Assembly: GCA_963573315.1 (NCBI GenBank)
Contig: OY752148.1
Location: 1,727,263 to 1,791,262, forward strand
Length of the DNA stretch: 64,000 bases
DNA from: Entomortierella parvispora
Lineage: Eukaryota; Mortierellomycota; Mortierellomycetes; Mortierellales; Mortierellaceae
Reading direction: 5' to 3'
Part shown: piece after piece, positions 1-10,473 of the stretch
Layout: every line of letters begins with the position of its first letter
Numbering within the stretch: the first letter of the stretch is position 1
Made by a program: the position numbers and the translations under genes
The notes under the pieces: model-generated
Seen by the model: only the letters and a program-made list of their open reading frames with translations
Database searches by the model: none
What the model was told of the DNA's origin: nothing

Positions 1-24
1 GAAGGGGGAAGAGGGATGCTTTGT

Positions 25-3000
25 TCACGTCCGGTGCGGCCGGACCAAGCGAGTAGTGACATCGGGTGGCTGATCTTCAAAACTCTTGCCTTGCAGAGCA
101 TGACGTTCATCACGGCACTTGAAGACCTTTGTCGGCTCCATCACAGCGCCCAAAGCCCTTCGCAAACCTCGATCCATGTAGCCTAATCCAACCTGATAAC
201 TGGCATTCATCCATCCAAAGCCCTCCCGAGGGACAAACTTAAAGTCCACGCCTACATTTCCGTACTCGACTTGGACTCTGTGCGTCATATTGACGATATC
301 AAACTTTTCTGGCACCACCCCATTAAAGTCTACAAATGATTTTGTAATCCTACGAGGAAAAAAAGAAAAAGTAACCCAGATTGAGAACGAGTAAGAATTC
401 CATGCAGATAGACCAGAAGTTTGGCCATTTCAATCGCCAGAATGACTTTACAAACACTTACGTATAGAGCCATCGATAGCAAGTTCGCTTGGCCTCTTCC
501 ATGAATCCATATTTCTCAAAACCGATCCAAGAAATAATCTGATGCGGTGCCCAACCAAAAGGATAGTCCCACTGCCGGTTGGGACGCGCCAATGTAATTA
601 ACCCCCTGGATCGCTCTGTGCCTGACACCAGACCTCCCATGACTTCAAACAGTGGTAACGCATTTGACCTAAGTTTCGTGGCCAAGCAAATTTGAGACTG
701 GTCAGTTTGGCAAAAGAACGAGAATGAGCAAGTGCTGCCCCTTTCGACAACTTACATCATCTTCTCGGCCTTGTCACGGTCTATACATCCTGCCCACATG
801 GTATAGAAGGTGGTCACGCTCTCATAGGTTCCCATCGCTTTCAGACGCGTATCATAGTCAAAGAACATGGATCGCTCTTCGTTCCAGCAATAGCGATTGA
901 TCCTTTCCTGTCGAATCCGCGCTCGCTCGAACCATTCCTCTGAGGTATGCAGGACCTTTTCTGGTAGCTCCTTCCCTGCTTGTCCACAGGTCGAGCTCTC
1001 ATAACTCTCAAAGAAGGGCGTCTCGAAAGAGTTTCCAAAGAGTGTCAGAATCGTCTCTGCGATATCAATCTCATACTTGTAGAGCAACGCATTCAGATCC
1101 ACAGTGGCAATGTCGGCACAGCAATTGTCGAGCCGGTAGGTGGTGTCGTGTCCAGATTCGCGCACGGCACGATCATGCTTGAAATAGATATCCAGATCTG
1201 GCTCCAAAAGTTCTCCTTCGTTATAAAGCTTGCTATACTCTGGGATCGACAATCCTTTGGCGTCCGCGTAGGGTTTGATGACATGGTCAAAATGAGTCGC
1301 CTCAGTCTCTGGAGGCATACCGATGCCCTCGCTGTAAAATCGAGACAGACCACACTCGGGATCCAGACGCGGCTCAGACATCCACACTGTAAAGTACTCC
1401 TTGATAGCTGCTGTCAAGGCGACTGCCAACCATTGCTTGTTCTCGGCTTCGCGGCTGAAAGGCAAACGATCATAGACCTTGAGCATCATATCAGTCAAAA
1501 ATGGAGGCTGCGTCCGCATGAGATAGTAGCTGCGGTTGGCGTTAAGGATCTTGCCATAGTGTTGGATCTCGTACACAAAGTTGTCCACCATACCCTTGGC
1601 CAACTCGAGGCGACCGTCCACTAGCAGACCCAATGATTCAAAATAAGAATCCCATCCATACATCTCGTTGAATCGACCTCCAGGAACGACAAATGGAACC
1701 CCCTTTAGAGTCTCGCGCTCTTCCTCGTCCACATGCTTGGTCATAGCCAAGGCCAAGATGCCCGGTTTCTCGTTGATCGACTGGACATACTTGGGAGTGA
1801 TCTCCTTTGGCAGTTGCTGCACATCCAGACGGAGATGAGGCTTGTTTACACTCACCGCTTTGTAGTACTCCAGTACTTCATCTTCATCATAAGGAACATA
1901 AATCCTAGGTGCCGTATTCTTGGATCGGTTCTTAGGATCGTTCGAGATGGTCTCCAACCCTTCAGCATCAATGCGACGCGTCAAACCGTCCCAAAAATGA
2001 TGTCGAATCATACGCGAGAGTCGATCTACGGGGTTTTCGTTCAGACGAGCCTCGTCCAAAACTACATATTTTCGCCCATAGTCCTGAGCAAGAGAGAGTT
2101 CCTGGAGGAGGTTGCTGAGCATGTAGGTACCACGGATATCGTACTTGTTGAACCCTGCAGAATCGGCCGTTCCCAGCGTGATCACCTTGGGTCCAATGTC
2201 GTTTACAGTGATCTGGAAGTCTCCATCCGTATCTTCTTGCTCCAGAATCAGTCTTTGCGTCTCATCCACGTCGATCAGAAATCGTCTTGGCTTGATTGCC
2301 TTGTCATCTACGCGATAACAAGGCCAATTTTTTTTTAGCAAAGATGTAGATCAACGGCGCGTCGTACATGGCTTCATGTCTCCCATTCCGCATTTTCGAT
2401 CTTTACCGTGGGAGCCTCTTCTCTGTCTCCGGTACTTTGTCGTCCCAGCTTCGGTTTGTGCATTGTTATCGCCTGGGCCCTGGGTCGAGGTTTTGTTGTA
2501 CTGTGAGGGCAGCATGCAGAACAACAATAGATCAGTAGAAAATTCATTTTGGTTGAAGGAATGACCGCATGAACCATTGTTTAAAGATAGAGAGGCAGAG
2601 AAAGAAAGAGATAGGGTCAGGGTAAGGGAGTGGTTCCTTTGCATGTTGTAATTGCAGCTAGAGGGTGTGAAGTGTGGCAATGGGGCGTACACCACCCCTT
2701 CATTGTTCGTAAACACACGCCCAACAAAGATAAGCCGTTGATGATTCATTCGTCCATTTTTTTTCAAGGGGTTGTGGCTAGCAAACATCCAAGATCGTCA
2801 CCCCCCTCTCGTTCGAGCGATCCCTCCTCGCCCAAAGGTCTTCTCGTTCACAAGAAGGAAGCCTGATCATGAACGACTTTTGTAGCCTCTTCGTTTCTTG
2901 CTCTTGAAAGCAAGGAGGGTGCGATCGCCATCCTGGATTTGGAGTGGCTCTCCCTCTCTTTACTGATATGCTATGTTACACGAAAAAGTATGCAGAGGAC

Positions 3001-3221
3001 CCTGAGCCACAACGGGACCTTTTCTGGCCCTTTCCCTCTCTCTCTACGAAAAAGAAAACGGGCAGAGATGAACTTACACTACCGAGGGTGCGGTGGCGCG
3101 AGACATAGTTTGCGTTGGCATAGTACTCGCTGGCGGACACGACTGTGGTTGAAGGGGGATAAGTCATTTGTGGAGGAGAGTCAACCATCTTGATCTTTGT
3201 GGGTCTCTCGGTGACATTCAT
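25..3221 (-). CDS. NTH1: Neutral (cytosolic, PKA-regulated) trehalase, complete, 5 exons, 751 aa
   Basis: Hydrolyses cytosolic trehalose to two glucose molecules during stress recovery and spore germination. Exons that keep phase: 3221-3078, 2434-2407, 2307-756, 668-462, 349-25 (2256 bases, 751 codons plus stop). Seen: a dibasic PKA-type site RRGSH at residues 53-57, encoded by the 28-base second exon; a calcium-binding [12 protein letters not shown] loop at 83-94; trehalase signature 1, [15 protein letters not shown], near 266-280; ESGHD with the likely catalytic Asp near 445; signature 2, [10 protein letters not shown], near 607; and VPEKFD with the likely catalytic Glu in the last exon. 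In yeast-type neutral trehalases PKA phosphorylation and 14-3-3 binding act with the calcium site to switch the enzyme on. The total equals the usual fungal length. The start at 3221 is the ATG opening exon 1; the stop at 25-27 ends a plausible tail. Confidence 0.93.
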
Positions 3222-4073
3222 CACAGTTTCTCTGGTGTTTGGCGATAGAACCCCAGAAGAAAGGAAAGAGGGAATGAGAGAGAGAGAATGAAAGACTGGA
3301 AGGGAAAAGTAGTATGGGTTCTGTTTAGTGAATGAAGAGTAGGAATGCAGAGAGGGCGGAATGGGGAAATGAAAAGTGGAAGGAAGGAATGCAGGAATGG
3401 AGGAATGAATGGCAAAGAAGAAAAGAGGAAAGAGAAGGAAGCGACCGCCAGCCATCCTCCCTTCTTTCAAGACAAGACAAAGACACAAGGCAGGTGGCAC
3501 TTGGCCCAATGCGACCAAGGCGCGTTTGTCCTCTTCGGCCACTCTGCGCTCTCTCTTTGTCTCGTGTCAAAGTCTTTTCTCTCTTCTTTTCCATGTCTCC
3601 TTCTTTCTTCTTCTCTTGCACTCTCTCTCTTACCCAGGAAGACCAGTGCTGTTGGTACTTGTAGCTTTCTTCTTCTTCCCTCTTCTTCCCAACATCCTCT
3701 CTTTCACCACGCCACGAGGGGACAGTGACAAGCAGCCAGATCAAGATCAAGGAAAATGCCATGCTTGCCAATTGTTTGCTCTTTGGGAACCCACAAGCTT
3801 CATCCGATGGTTCTCTCGCCGCACTAGCCCATTAACGTACTAACCCGAGAATCGTCATCATGATGGTAAACGATCCTGGCCCAATCCCCCCTCTGCAGGT
3901 ATGCACCGCGCTAGCCGAAAGCGGACGCGCCTCAAGAAAATCAATCAGAGGTACGCGTCTCTTTTTTCCCGTTCCTTCCTTCTGTGGCCAAAAAAAAAAA
4001 AAATGACAGCGCTTCTCAGTTTCCGATTGAGGAGGATATTTATGTAATGGTACAAGTTGGTTCTTCTTTTCTT
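3222..4073. other. Intergenic, 852 bases
   Basis: This separates the start of the trehalase gene from the stop codon of the transporter gene; both are on the minus strand. It holds pyrimidine-rich tracts (on the minus strand) expected for a trehalase leader and promoter, and a run of 13 A near 3989. Overlapping frames on both strands are low-complexity and carry no recognisable protein. No RNA gene or repeat family was seen. Confidence 0.6.
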
Positions 4074-6625
4074 TCACAGATCAGGCTCTGTAGCCCCTCC
4101 CTTTCCGTATTGAAGCGCCCAGAAGCCCGCGACCAAGAAGGCCGTGCCAATGACGTCGATCAACGACGTCAGGATCGGAAGGGCATAGTTGTCGGGGTCA
4201 TAGCCCCGTCGCCAGAACAGGTGAACGGTCCACTTGGCCATCGCCAATGTAATCACAACCAGACTCAGAGAAACAACCATGTAGCCCAGGACCAATGCCA
4301 CACTCCAATGCATGTGACCCAGTCCCAGCACTCCGATCACGATCAAGAAGGCAATCTCTATCGGGATATGGACCACAAAAAGGATCCTCTCCGTGGCACG
4401 ATAGTTCTCCTTCATGTTGGCGTGAAGCGACGTACTGATACGACTCGCATAGATCGACCCAATGTTGCCCACGATTCCATTCAGGACCGGGGAGATGAGA
4501 GCCATGCCTGGATACTCGGTAATATATCTCTCCAAAGTCAATCCTGCAGTGCTGGCAATCACCATCGCTGCAAAGACGGGACCCCATCCTTCCTTGGCCA
4601 CCTCTGCCACAAACTTGTTTTGACGGACATACAGTATCCAGACCGGAATGAGCGCCAACAAGACCACCAAGATGACAATCGATAGCGGCGAGTCTACATG
4701 GCCGCAAATACAAGAAGTGAAGGGTAGAGGTTAGGAGTCTTATCCATTCATCGTTTTTAGAACAAACAAAATTATGTGAGAGTGGAGAACTTCTTACGAA
4801 GGTAGGTCTCCAGTGAAGCTGCACATCCGGCAAGGATGACCAAGGTCACCAAATCTCCAAAAGAGGATGCCAAAGGACAAGCAATGTTGTCTAAGAAAAT
4901 AAAAACGACAGACCGAAGCAGGTGTCAAAAAGAGCTTTGCTTTGTCGTTCGTGACTCAAAAGACAATCATTATCCAAATATCCACAGATGCCAGGTAGAT
5001 CTTCTCTTTACCTGGATTGATGCCATATTTTCTGCAGAGAAGAACGAGTCCACACATGAACGCACCGAGGACAAAACTACTGGCGGCGGCACACATCATA
5101 CTGGCTGTGATCATAAGGGCAATCTCGTTCATGTTGTTGGTCGTTGGATGCACAATGACGCCCAGTCCAAAGGAGAACAATCCTGCGACCGATCCAACAG
5201 CCAGTCCCTGTAATTGAAGAAGGGCAAGATTACCCAAGATGAAAGCATTCCTCGATGGCTTTTGATCCAACAAGCCCAAGTTGGCCTAAGCATAGGAAAA
5301 GGTTCAAAGAATATTTCAGAAACCGCCTGGTCATTACTTTTTCCATCGCTCAACAGCTTTTTATAAAAAATCTCTTTTAAGAGAGCTTCCAACTTACAGC
5401 GGTGGACAGACGACTGGCAAGGTTCATCTCCAGGTTACCCTTCAGGTTTAGAAGGATGGGTATAAGGATGATGAGCTCCGAGATATCGATGAACACTTGC
5501 CAATGCTACGGTATACCCAACAAAAGATGAGAGAACCTTTGTTAGAACCAAAAGAAAGTACTCGTGCGTCTTTTTCGATGGAATCCCCGGTCTTCCAGTC
5601 TTACCTGGATTACATCCAGCAACCAACCCGCACAAATGAGTCCACTGACAGCGATCAACAAGGTCATTGACGCCTAAGGAAAGAATACAAAAAATCGCGC
5701 AAACAAGGGCAGATCAGGTTAGCATCCCCATTCTTCCTCATTAGCGTGATCGTTTTTTTTGTGGTGACACAAGGAAACACCGAATGTTGGAATGCAAATT
5801 CGTGTCAGCAGAAATGTAGGATGGGTCTCTTTCGCTCTCTCTCTCTCTCTCTCTTGCTCTGACAGAGAGGAGCGAGCGAGAGAGAGAGAGCAAGAGAAAG
5901 AGGTTCAAGGAAGAACACTGTACCTGCATCAATAGACCATCTCCATCGTTTCCAGCGTAGCCGCCTGCAGACTCCTCGTCCCGTCCAAGCCTTGCTGGTT
6001 CTGAAAATTCTAGATCCTCGGCAGCATATTTGGGTGGAGGAGATGACGGTTCACTGTCGCTTCCTCCTGACTCTCCCGCAGCCGAGATGGTCGACAGTGA
6101 CGATGATTCTGTCACCTGCACGACCGTCGCTGCATGAATCAGGGATCGAGGTCGGATGGCGCTGCTCCGTCTGGAAGATCGATCCGTGACCACAACTGTC
6201 CCTGCGGCTATGGATGCAGCAGAAGGAGAGCTGACTCGCTGTGATTTCATGGCTATATCCTCCTCTGATTCATCTTCGCCTTCGGCAAAAGAGGTGGAGG
6301 GATGACCTTGGGACAGAAGATCAGACATGTTGGATCGAGAACTGCTCTGGCTGGCCGATCGGTAACGGAACTGACGTTGGGGACTGCTGATATGCTGCTG
6401 TTGTGGAGACGAGGCCGTGAATTGGGGAGGATGATGGTAAAGGTGGTGATTGGGTTGGAGGTTTCTCCTGGAGGAAGAGGACGATGGATGGTTGTAGAGT
6501 CGACTATTACTACTACTATTCGAGTCTGGGTCGTCGTCGTCAAGAAGTAGGTCTTGTGAAGTCCTTAAAGGACTATAACTCGTTTGGGAGAAGGAAGGAG
6601 TGGAAGAGTTGAAAAGCTTGGACAT
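4074..6625 (-). CDS. SLC41/MgtE-type magnesium (divalent cation) transporter, 6 exons, 621 aa
   Basis: Multi-pass membrane protein of the eukaryotic SLC41 family, related to bacterial MgtE, which moves Mg2+ across the plasma or organelle membrane. Exons in agreeing phase: 6625-5924, 5673-5605, 5505-5398, 5285-5012, 4890-4798, 4693-4074 (1866 bases). Exon 1 encodes a 234-residue Ser/Asn/His-rich cytosolic N-terminus with an acidic stretch. Then come two tandem MgtE-like domains. The first has the helix with [20 protein letters not shown] and, later, [18 protein letters not shown]. The second has [21 protein letters not shown]. These Asn/Gly/Asp-rich helices are the family's ion-path signature. 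The protein ends shortly after the last helix. Substrate is inferred from the family; no targeting signal is obvious. Confidence 0.88.
5827..5906. repeat. CT/GA inverted repeat inside intron 1 of the SLC41 gene
   Basis: A (CT)n tract ending in a TTGCTCT element is followed about 20 bases later by a (GA)n tract beginning with AGCGAGCGAG and containing AGAGCAAGAGA. The two halves are close reverse complements of each other, so the unspliced RNA can fold into a long hairpin. It lies wholly within the first intron. Confidence 0.7.
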
Positions 6626-7914
6626 TGTTGAAGACGCAGGTTGGAGAAAAGCCTCCGTATCAGTTCAAGGGTTGGATTGTTGTTTGGGCCAACTTTTTTT
6701 TTTTGTCGTATCCCTGAGGAACTATCGAAAGGATGGTTCGTTGCACTAAACCAGAAGAAGGAACAAGAAAAGAAGAGAATAAAAAAAAAAAAAAAAAAAA
6801 GACGGGATGGGTTCGAAGAGGGGGTGCTAGACAGATAGACAGAAGAGGGGGTAGAGCGAGCGATTGTGAGCTATGTTGGATGAATATTCGTAGGCTAAAC
6901 AAGGTCGTGTCTAAGGTATGGAAAAGAGGGTAAAAAGAGGATCAGATCGGAATGAAGGGAAGAGTGGAGAAGGCAATCGAATGGCCACTTGGTGGAACTG
7001 GAATGTCGTCTAGAAGTATGGACGTGGGGTGAGAAAGAAGGGGTTGCTCAAGGCAAGAATAGACACAGGGACAGGACTGGGCTTTGAGAGATGTCAAGGG
7101 CAGTGGGAAGGCGGTGCAGATGCAGGAGGGAGGGAGGAAGGATGAGATGATGGAAGAGATGTGAATGGGGAGGTGGTGGGGAGTAGGAGCAACGATCAAC
7201 CGTTGTTCACTTCCATAAGCCAGCAGCAGAAGGCCAGAGAGGTGACCATCCACGCGCTCTCTCGAGCAAAGAGGTTCAGCAGCAGGTTCAATTACGCATC
7301 AACACCGGGAATTCCCTGCTCCGTTGACTCGCAGAAGGGCCACGACGGCATTTTTGTCAGGTCTGCAGTCTGCACGCACTAGCTTGGTGAGCAATTGGGG
7401 TGGGGATTCTTTTTCTTTTCTTTTTTTCTTTTCCTTCACAGCAGAGAGGCCACTGGAGTGCAGTAGTGGACAAAGGCCATCATCGATCTCCGTTGGTTCC
7501 CTCAGCAGCAACAGCAGAACAGCACACAGGAACACAACAAGAAATGAGAGCAATTGCTTTTTTTTTTTTTCATTTTCAGCTCTGTCCTGTAAACGCAGCA
7601 GGTCCTCAAATGATTCCTCTCTGGTCGAGGAAATAACGAGTTTGAGAGCGTCCCCGCTGCTGCTGGAAAAACATACGCGCAAGTGGAGCGAACTCGGAGC
7701 AGAGGCATTTGTCGGCCCAAGAGTGTTATTTGGCAAGGACATGAGGACATAAGGACATGTTCAAAGGTGCACAGCGCAAACAGGAACACATGTACGATCT
7801 GGACGCGAATCTCCCGATCGAAGGGAAGGGCCTGTTTGACAAACAGGTTTCAGAGCCAAAAAAAAAGGGCAGAAACGCGCTTGTGTCATTAAGAGAGGGT
7901 TGCTAAGATATAGT
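6626..7914. other. Divergent intergenic region between SLC41 gene and CTU2
   Basis: About 1.3 kb between two divergently transcribed genes. It contains a 20-A run near 6781-6800, T-rich runs near 7421 and 7561 and purine-rich stretches. Frames on both strands are low-complexity and show no domain. I see only promoter and leader sequence here. Confidence 0.55.
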
Positions 7915-7920
7915 CACGTG
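7915..7920. promoter_or_regulatory. CACGTG E-box upstream of CTU2
   Basis: A palindromic CACGTG sits in TATAGTCACGTG, 112 bases before the CTU2 ATG. The same TATAGTCACGTG string recurs upstream of the TPR gene at about 48990-49001. CACGTG is the core site of bHLH factors such as Pho4 and Cbf1 in fungi; binding here is inference. Confidence 0.4.
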
Positions 7921-8031
7921 CCTTCCATAATTGCATGTGGCCTCTGGTTGGTGGCAAAAACTGCTTTTTTGTTCATTCGTTCATTCCTTTCATTCATTCC
8001 CCTGCATAGCACTGCATCCATCCATCGCAAC

Positions 8032-10042
8032 ATGTCCTGTTCAGTCGACGAGCCTACCATGACCTTGGCCGAGAAGAGGGGTATGCTATGATCTGATCTC
8101 GGGATGCATTGAATTGGTCTGGTTGGTACTGTACTTCAACCAGGGACCAGTTATGCTAATCCATCCTCTGCTCCATGCAAAATAGCCAAGGACAGGGCCG
8201 TCCATGCCGGATTCTGCTGCAAGTGCAAGACTGAGAAATCCGCAATCACAATTCGCTACGCCGAGTACTGCGAGTATGGACCGCCTCTTTGTTCTATACT
8301 GTGCAGTAGAATGCAGCGCTTACATTAAGCATGATCCTCTCATTCTGACCACTTGTGTCTCTGCAGTCCCTGCTTCGTATTCTCTCTAGATTCAAAGTTC
8401 AGGACAGCGCTTCGGCATGCTCGCCCACACAGAGTTGTGAACCCTGAGAATCTTATGCTTGCATTTTCTGGAGGGTTTTCCTCAAGGTAATAACAAACAT
8501 CTAGTCGGAACGGAATTTTTCTCCGAGCTGCGGTAAGCCTGTGCATGTTTACTAAAATGTGGAGTATTTGATCTCATATAGATCCCTGGTCCATCTTTTC
8601 AATGTCTTTCACTCGCTACCTCCAGAAGTTGCTTCCAATAAGATGCACCCAAAAGCCTACAATGACATTCACGTTTGCCACATTGACGAATCGAGTCTTC
8701 AGGAGGAATCGCAGGATCTGGACGGCTCAGCAGACCCTTCAACCATGGGACAGGCCAGGGCTATCGCAGAGAGCTACAACTACAAGTTCCATGGAGTTCA
8801 CATCGAGGATATCTACGATCCAGAATGGTCAGACTCAAAGTGCTTCAGTGCTGTGGCCACCCTGGTGACATCGCTTCCTAAGGGTCAACTTTCTATTTCT
8901 GGTCAGGCTCCCGATCTGTTGTCACATCTCGTTCCTCTTCCAGCAGTATCAAGACAGGAAAGGATTGCAAAGCTGAAGGCTCTTTTGGCAGCATGCACCA
9001 CCTTGACCTCAAAAGAAACGATATTGAGCCACTTCCGATCCAGTCTGTTATTCCAGCTGACAAAGAGAGCAAAGTGCAATGTTCTCGTTCTTGGCGACTC
9101 GGCTACCAAGGTTGCCATTCAAATCATTGGATTGACTGCTATTGGGCGTGGATTCTCATTGCCACTTGAGACGACTGCGGTTTCCAATTGGGTTCAATAT
9201 TGCAAGGTGCTTCGACCTCTGAAGGATAGTCTACTCAAGGAGATGGAGATCTATTGCAGACTACAGAACCTGCAGACCGTCGAAAGACACTCTGCAGATC
9301 TCGCATATACTGTTCGGTCCAAGGCAGAGGTCAAGAGCATTTCAAGATTGACAGAGGAGTTTATCACAGGACTAGACAAGGAATTTCCATCGACCGCTGC
9401 CACCGTGTGCAGAACAGCAGCCAAACTGACGGCGCCCGATGCTTTGTACCAGGACAGGTGTCCCCTCTGCCAAGGGTATGAAGCCACCCTTTTTTCTTGA
9501 GAGATTTGATGTTGCAAATTACATGAAGTCTGACGTGGAGTTTTCTTTGCTTTTCTAGGCCAGTGCAAAAGGGTGTCCAAGAGTGGAAAAACCGGATTAC
9601 AGTAACGACACCCCCCAACGCTGCTGCTGTACCAACTGCCTCTTCAGAGCAAGCAGATGACGGCTGCTGCTCGTCCAACGGCGAAGGCGCAGCATGCTGT
9701 GGCAGTGGAGCTAGCAAAGGATCATCGACTTGTGGCTCTGATCGCCAGAAGGCAGACGTTGATGACAAGCTGCCCTTTTCGTCGTTACTCTGCTACGGAT
9801 GCCTGACCAACTTGCGCGATCTGGATCTAAAGTCAGTGGGAAGTCTCACTGAAGCAGAGGAGAGCTCGTTTGAGCTGCCTCCAATTGTAGCAGAAAGCAT
9901 TGCAGACCGCCTTGGGTTCAAGTCTATGGATGAGGCGCTGGCGCGGTCTAGGACGGTGGACCCAAGGGAGAGTCTGCGTGCGCAGATCCAAGAGTTTTTG
10001 ATTGAGGATGAGGACAGTGATGTCGGGGAGGATGATCAATAG
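8032..10042 (+). CDS. CTU2: Cytoplasmic tRNA 2-thiolation protein 2, 5 exons, 544 aa
   Basis: With Ctu1 (Ncs6), Ctu2/Ncs2 carries out the last step of 2-thiolation of wobble uridine in tRNA-Lys, -Glu and -Gln, using sulfur relayed by Urm1. Exons in phase: 8032-8080, 8186-8273, 8367-8486, 8582-9475, 9559-10042 (1635 bases). Seen: an N-terminal CCKCK zinc-type motif followed by IRYAEYCDPCF; the family's KFRTALRHAR block; the PP-loop-like NLMLAFSGGFSSR near residues 75-87; a central helical region; and C-terminal CPLCQG and LCYGC cysteine pairs. An unusual Cys-rich, low-complexity insert lies near residues 419-444. The protein ends in an acidic tail. An E-box lies upstream. The start is the first ATG after a C/T-rich leader. 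Confidence 0.93.
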
Positions 10043-10473
10043 AAGAGCAATAAATAATAAAGAGAGAAAGTTCAAGAGTGCCATAGTCTCGCACATGATA
10101 AATTGCGCGCAAGGTGAGCAGCATCCAAGCAAGGATGGCAGGACAAGGGGACAGGGGCGCACGCACCAGATCCAGGCACTGAAATGGTGTTGACCAAACA
10201 GGGAACACTGACCCCTGGTCCACACAGTCCTTTTCCTCTTTCCTTCCTCTCCTCTTATTGGTGTGCTCTTCATTCATCACTCTCATTCAATCACCCATTC
10301 ATTCATTCACTCATTCACTCCTCCCTTGTTACATCCTCCCCCTGTGTAGTGCATACACTGGACCACCCCTCTCTTCTCCACTCCTCTCCATCCCTCTATT
10401 TCCTTCTCTTTTGTCTCCCCTTCCTTCCATTGGCACATCAGTTCGCTCTGTCTAGGCGCCCTTCCCTTTCAGC

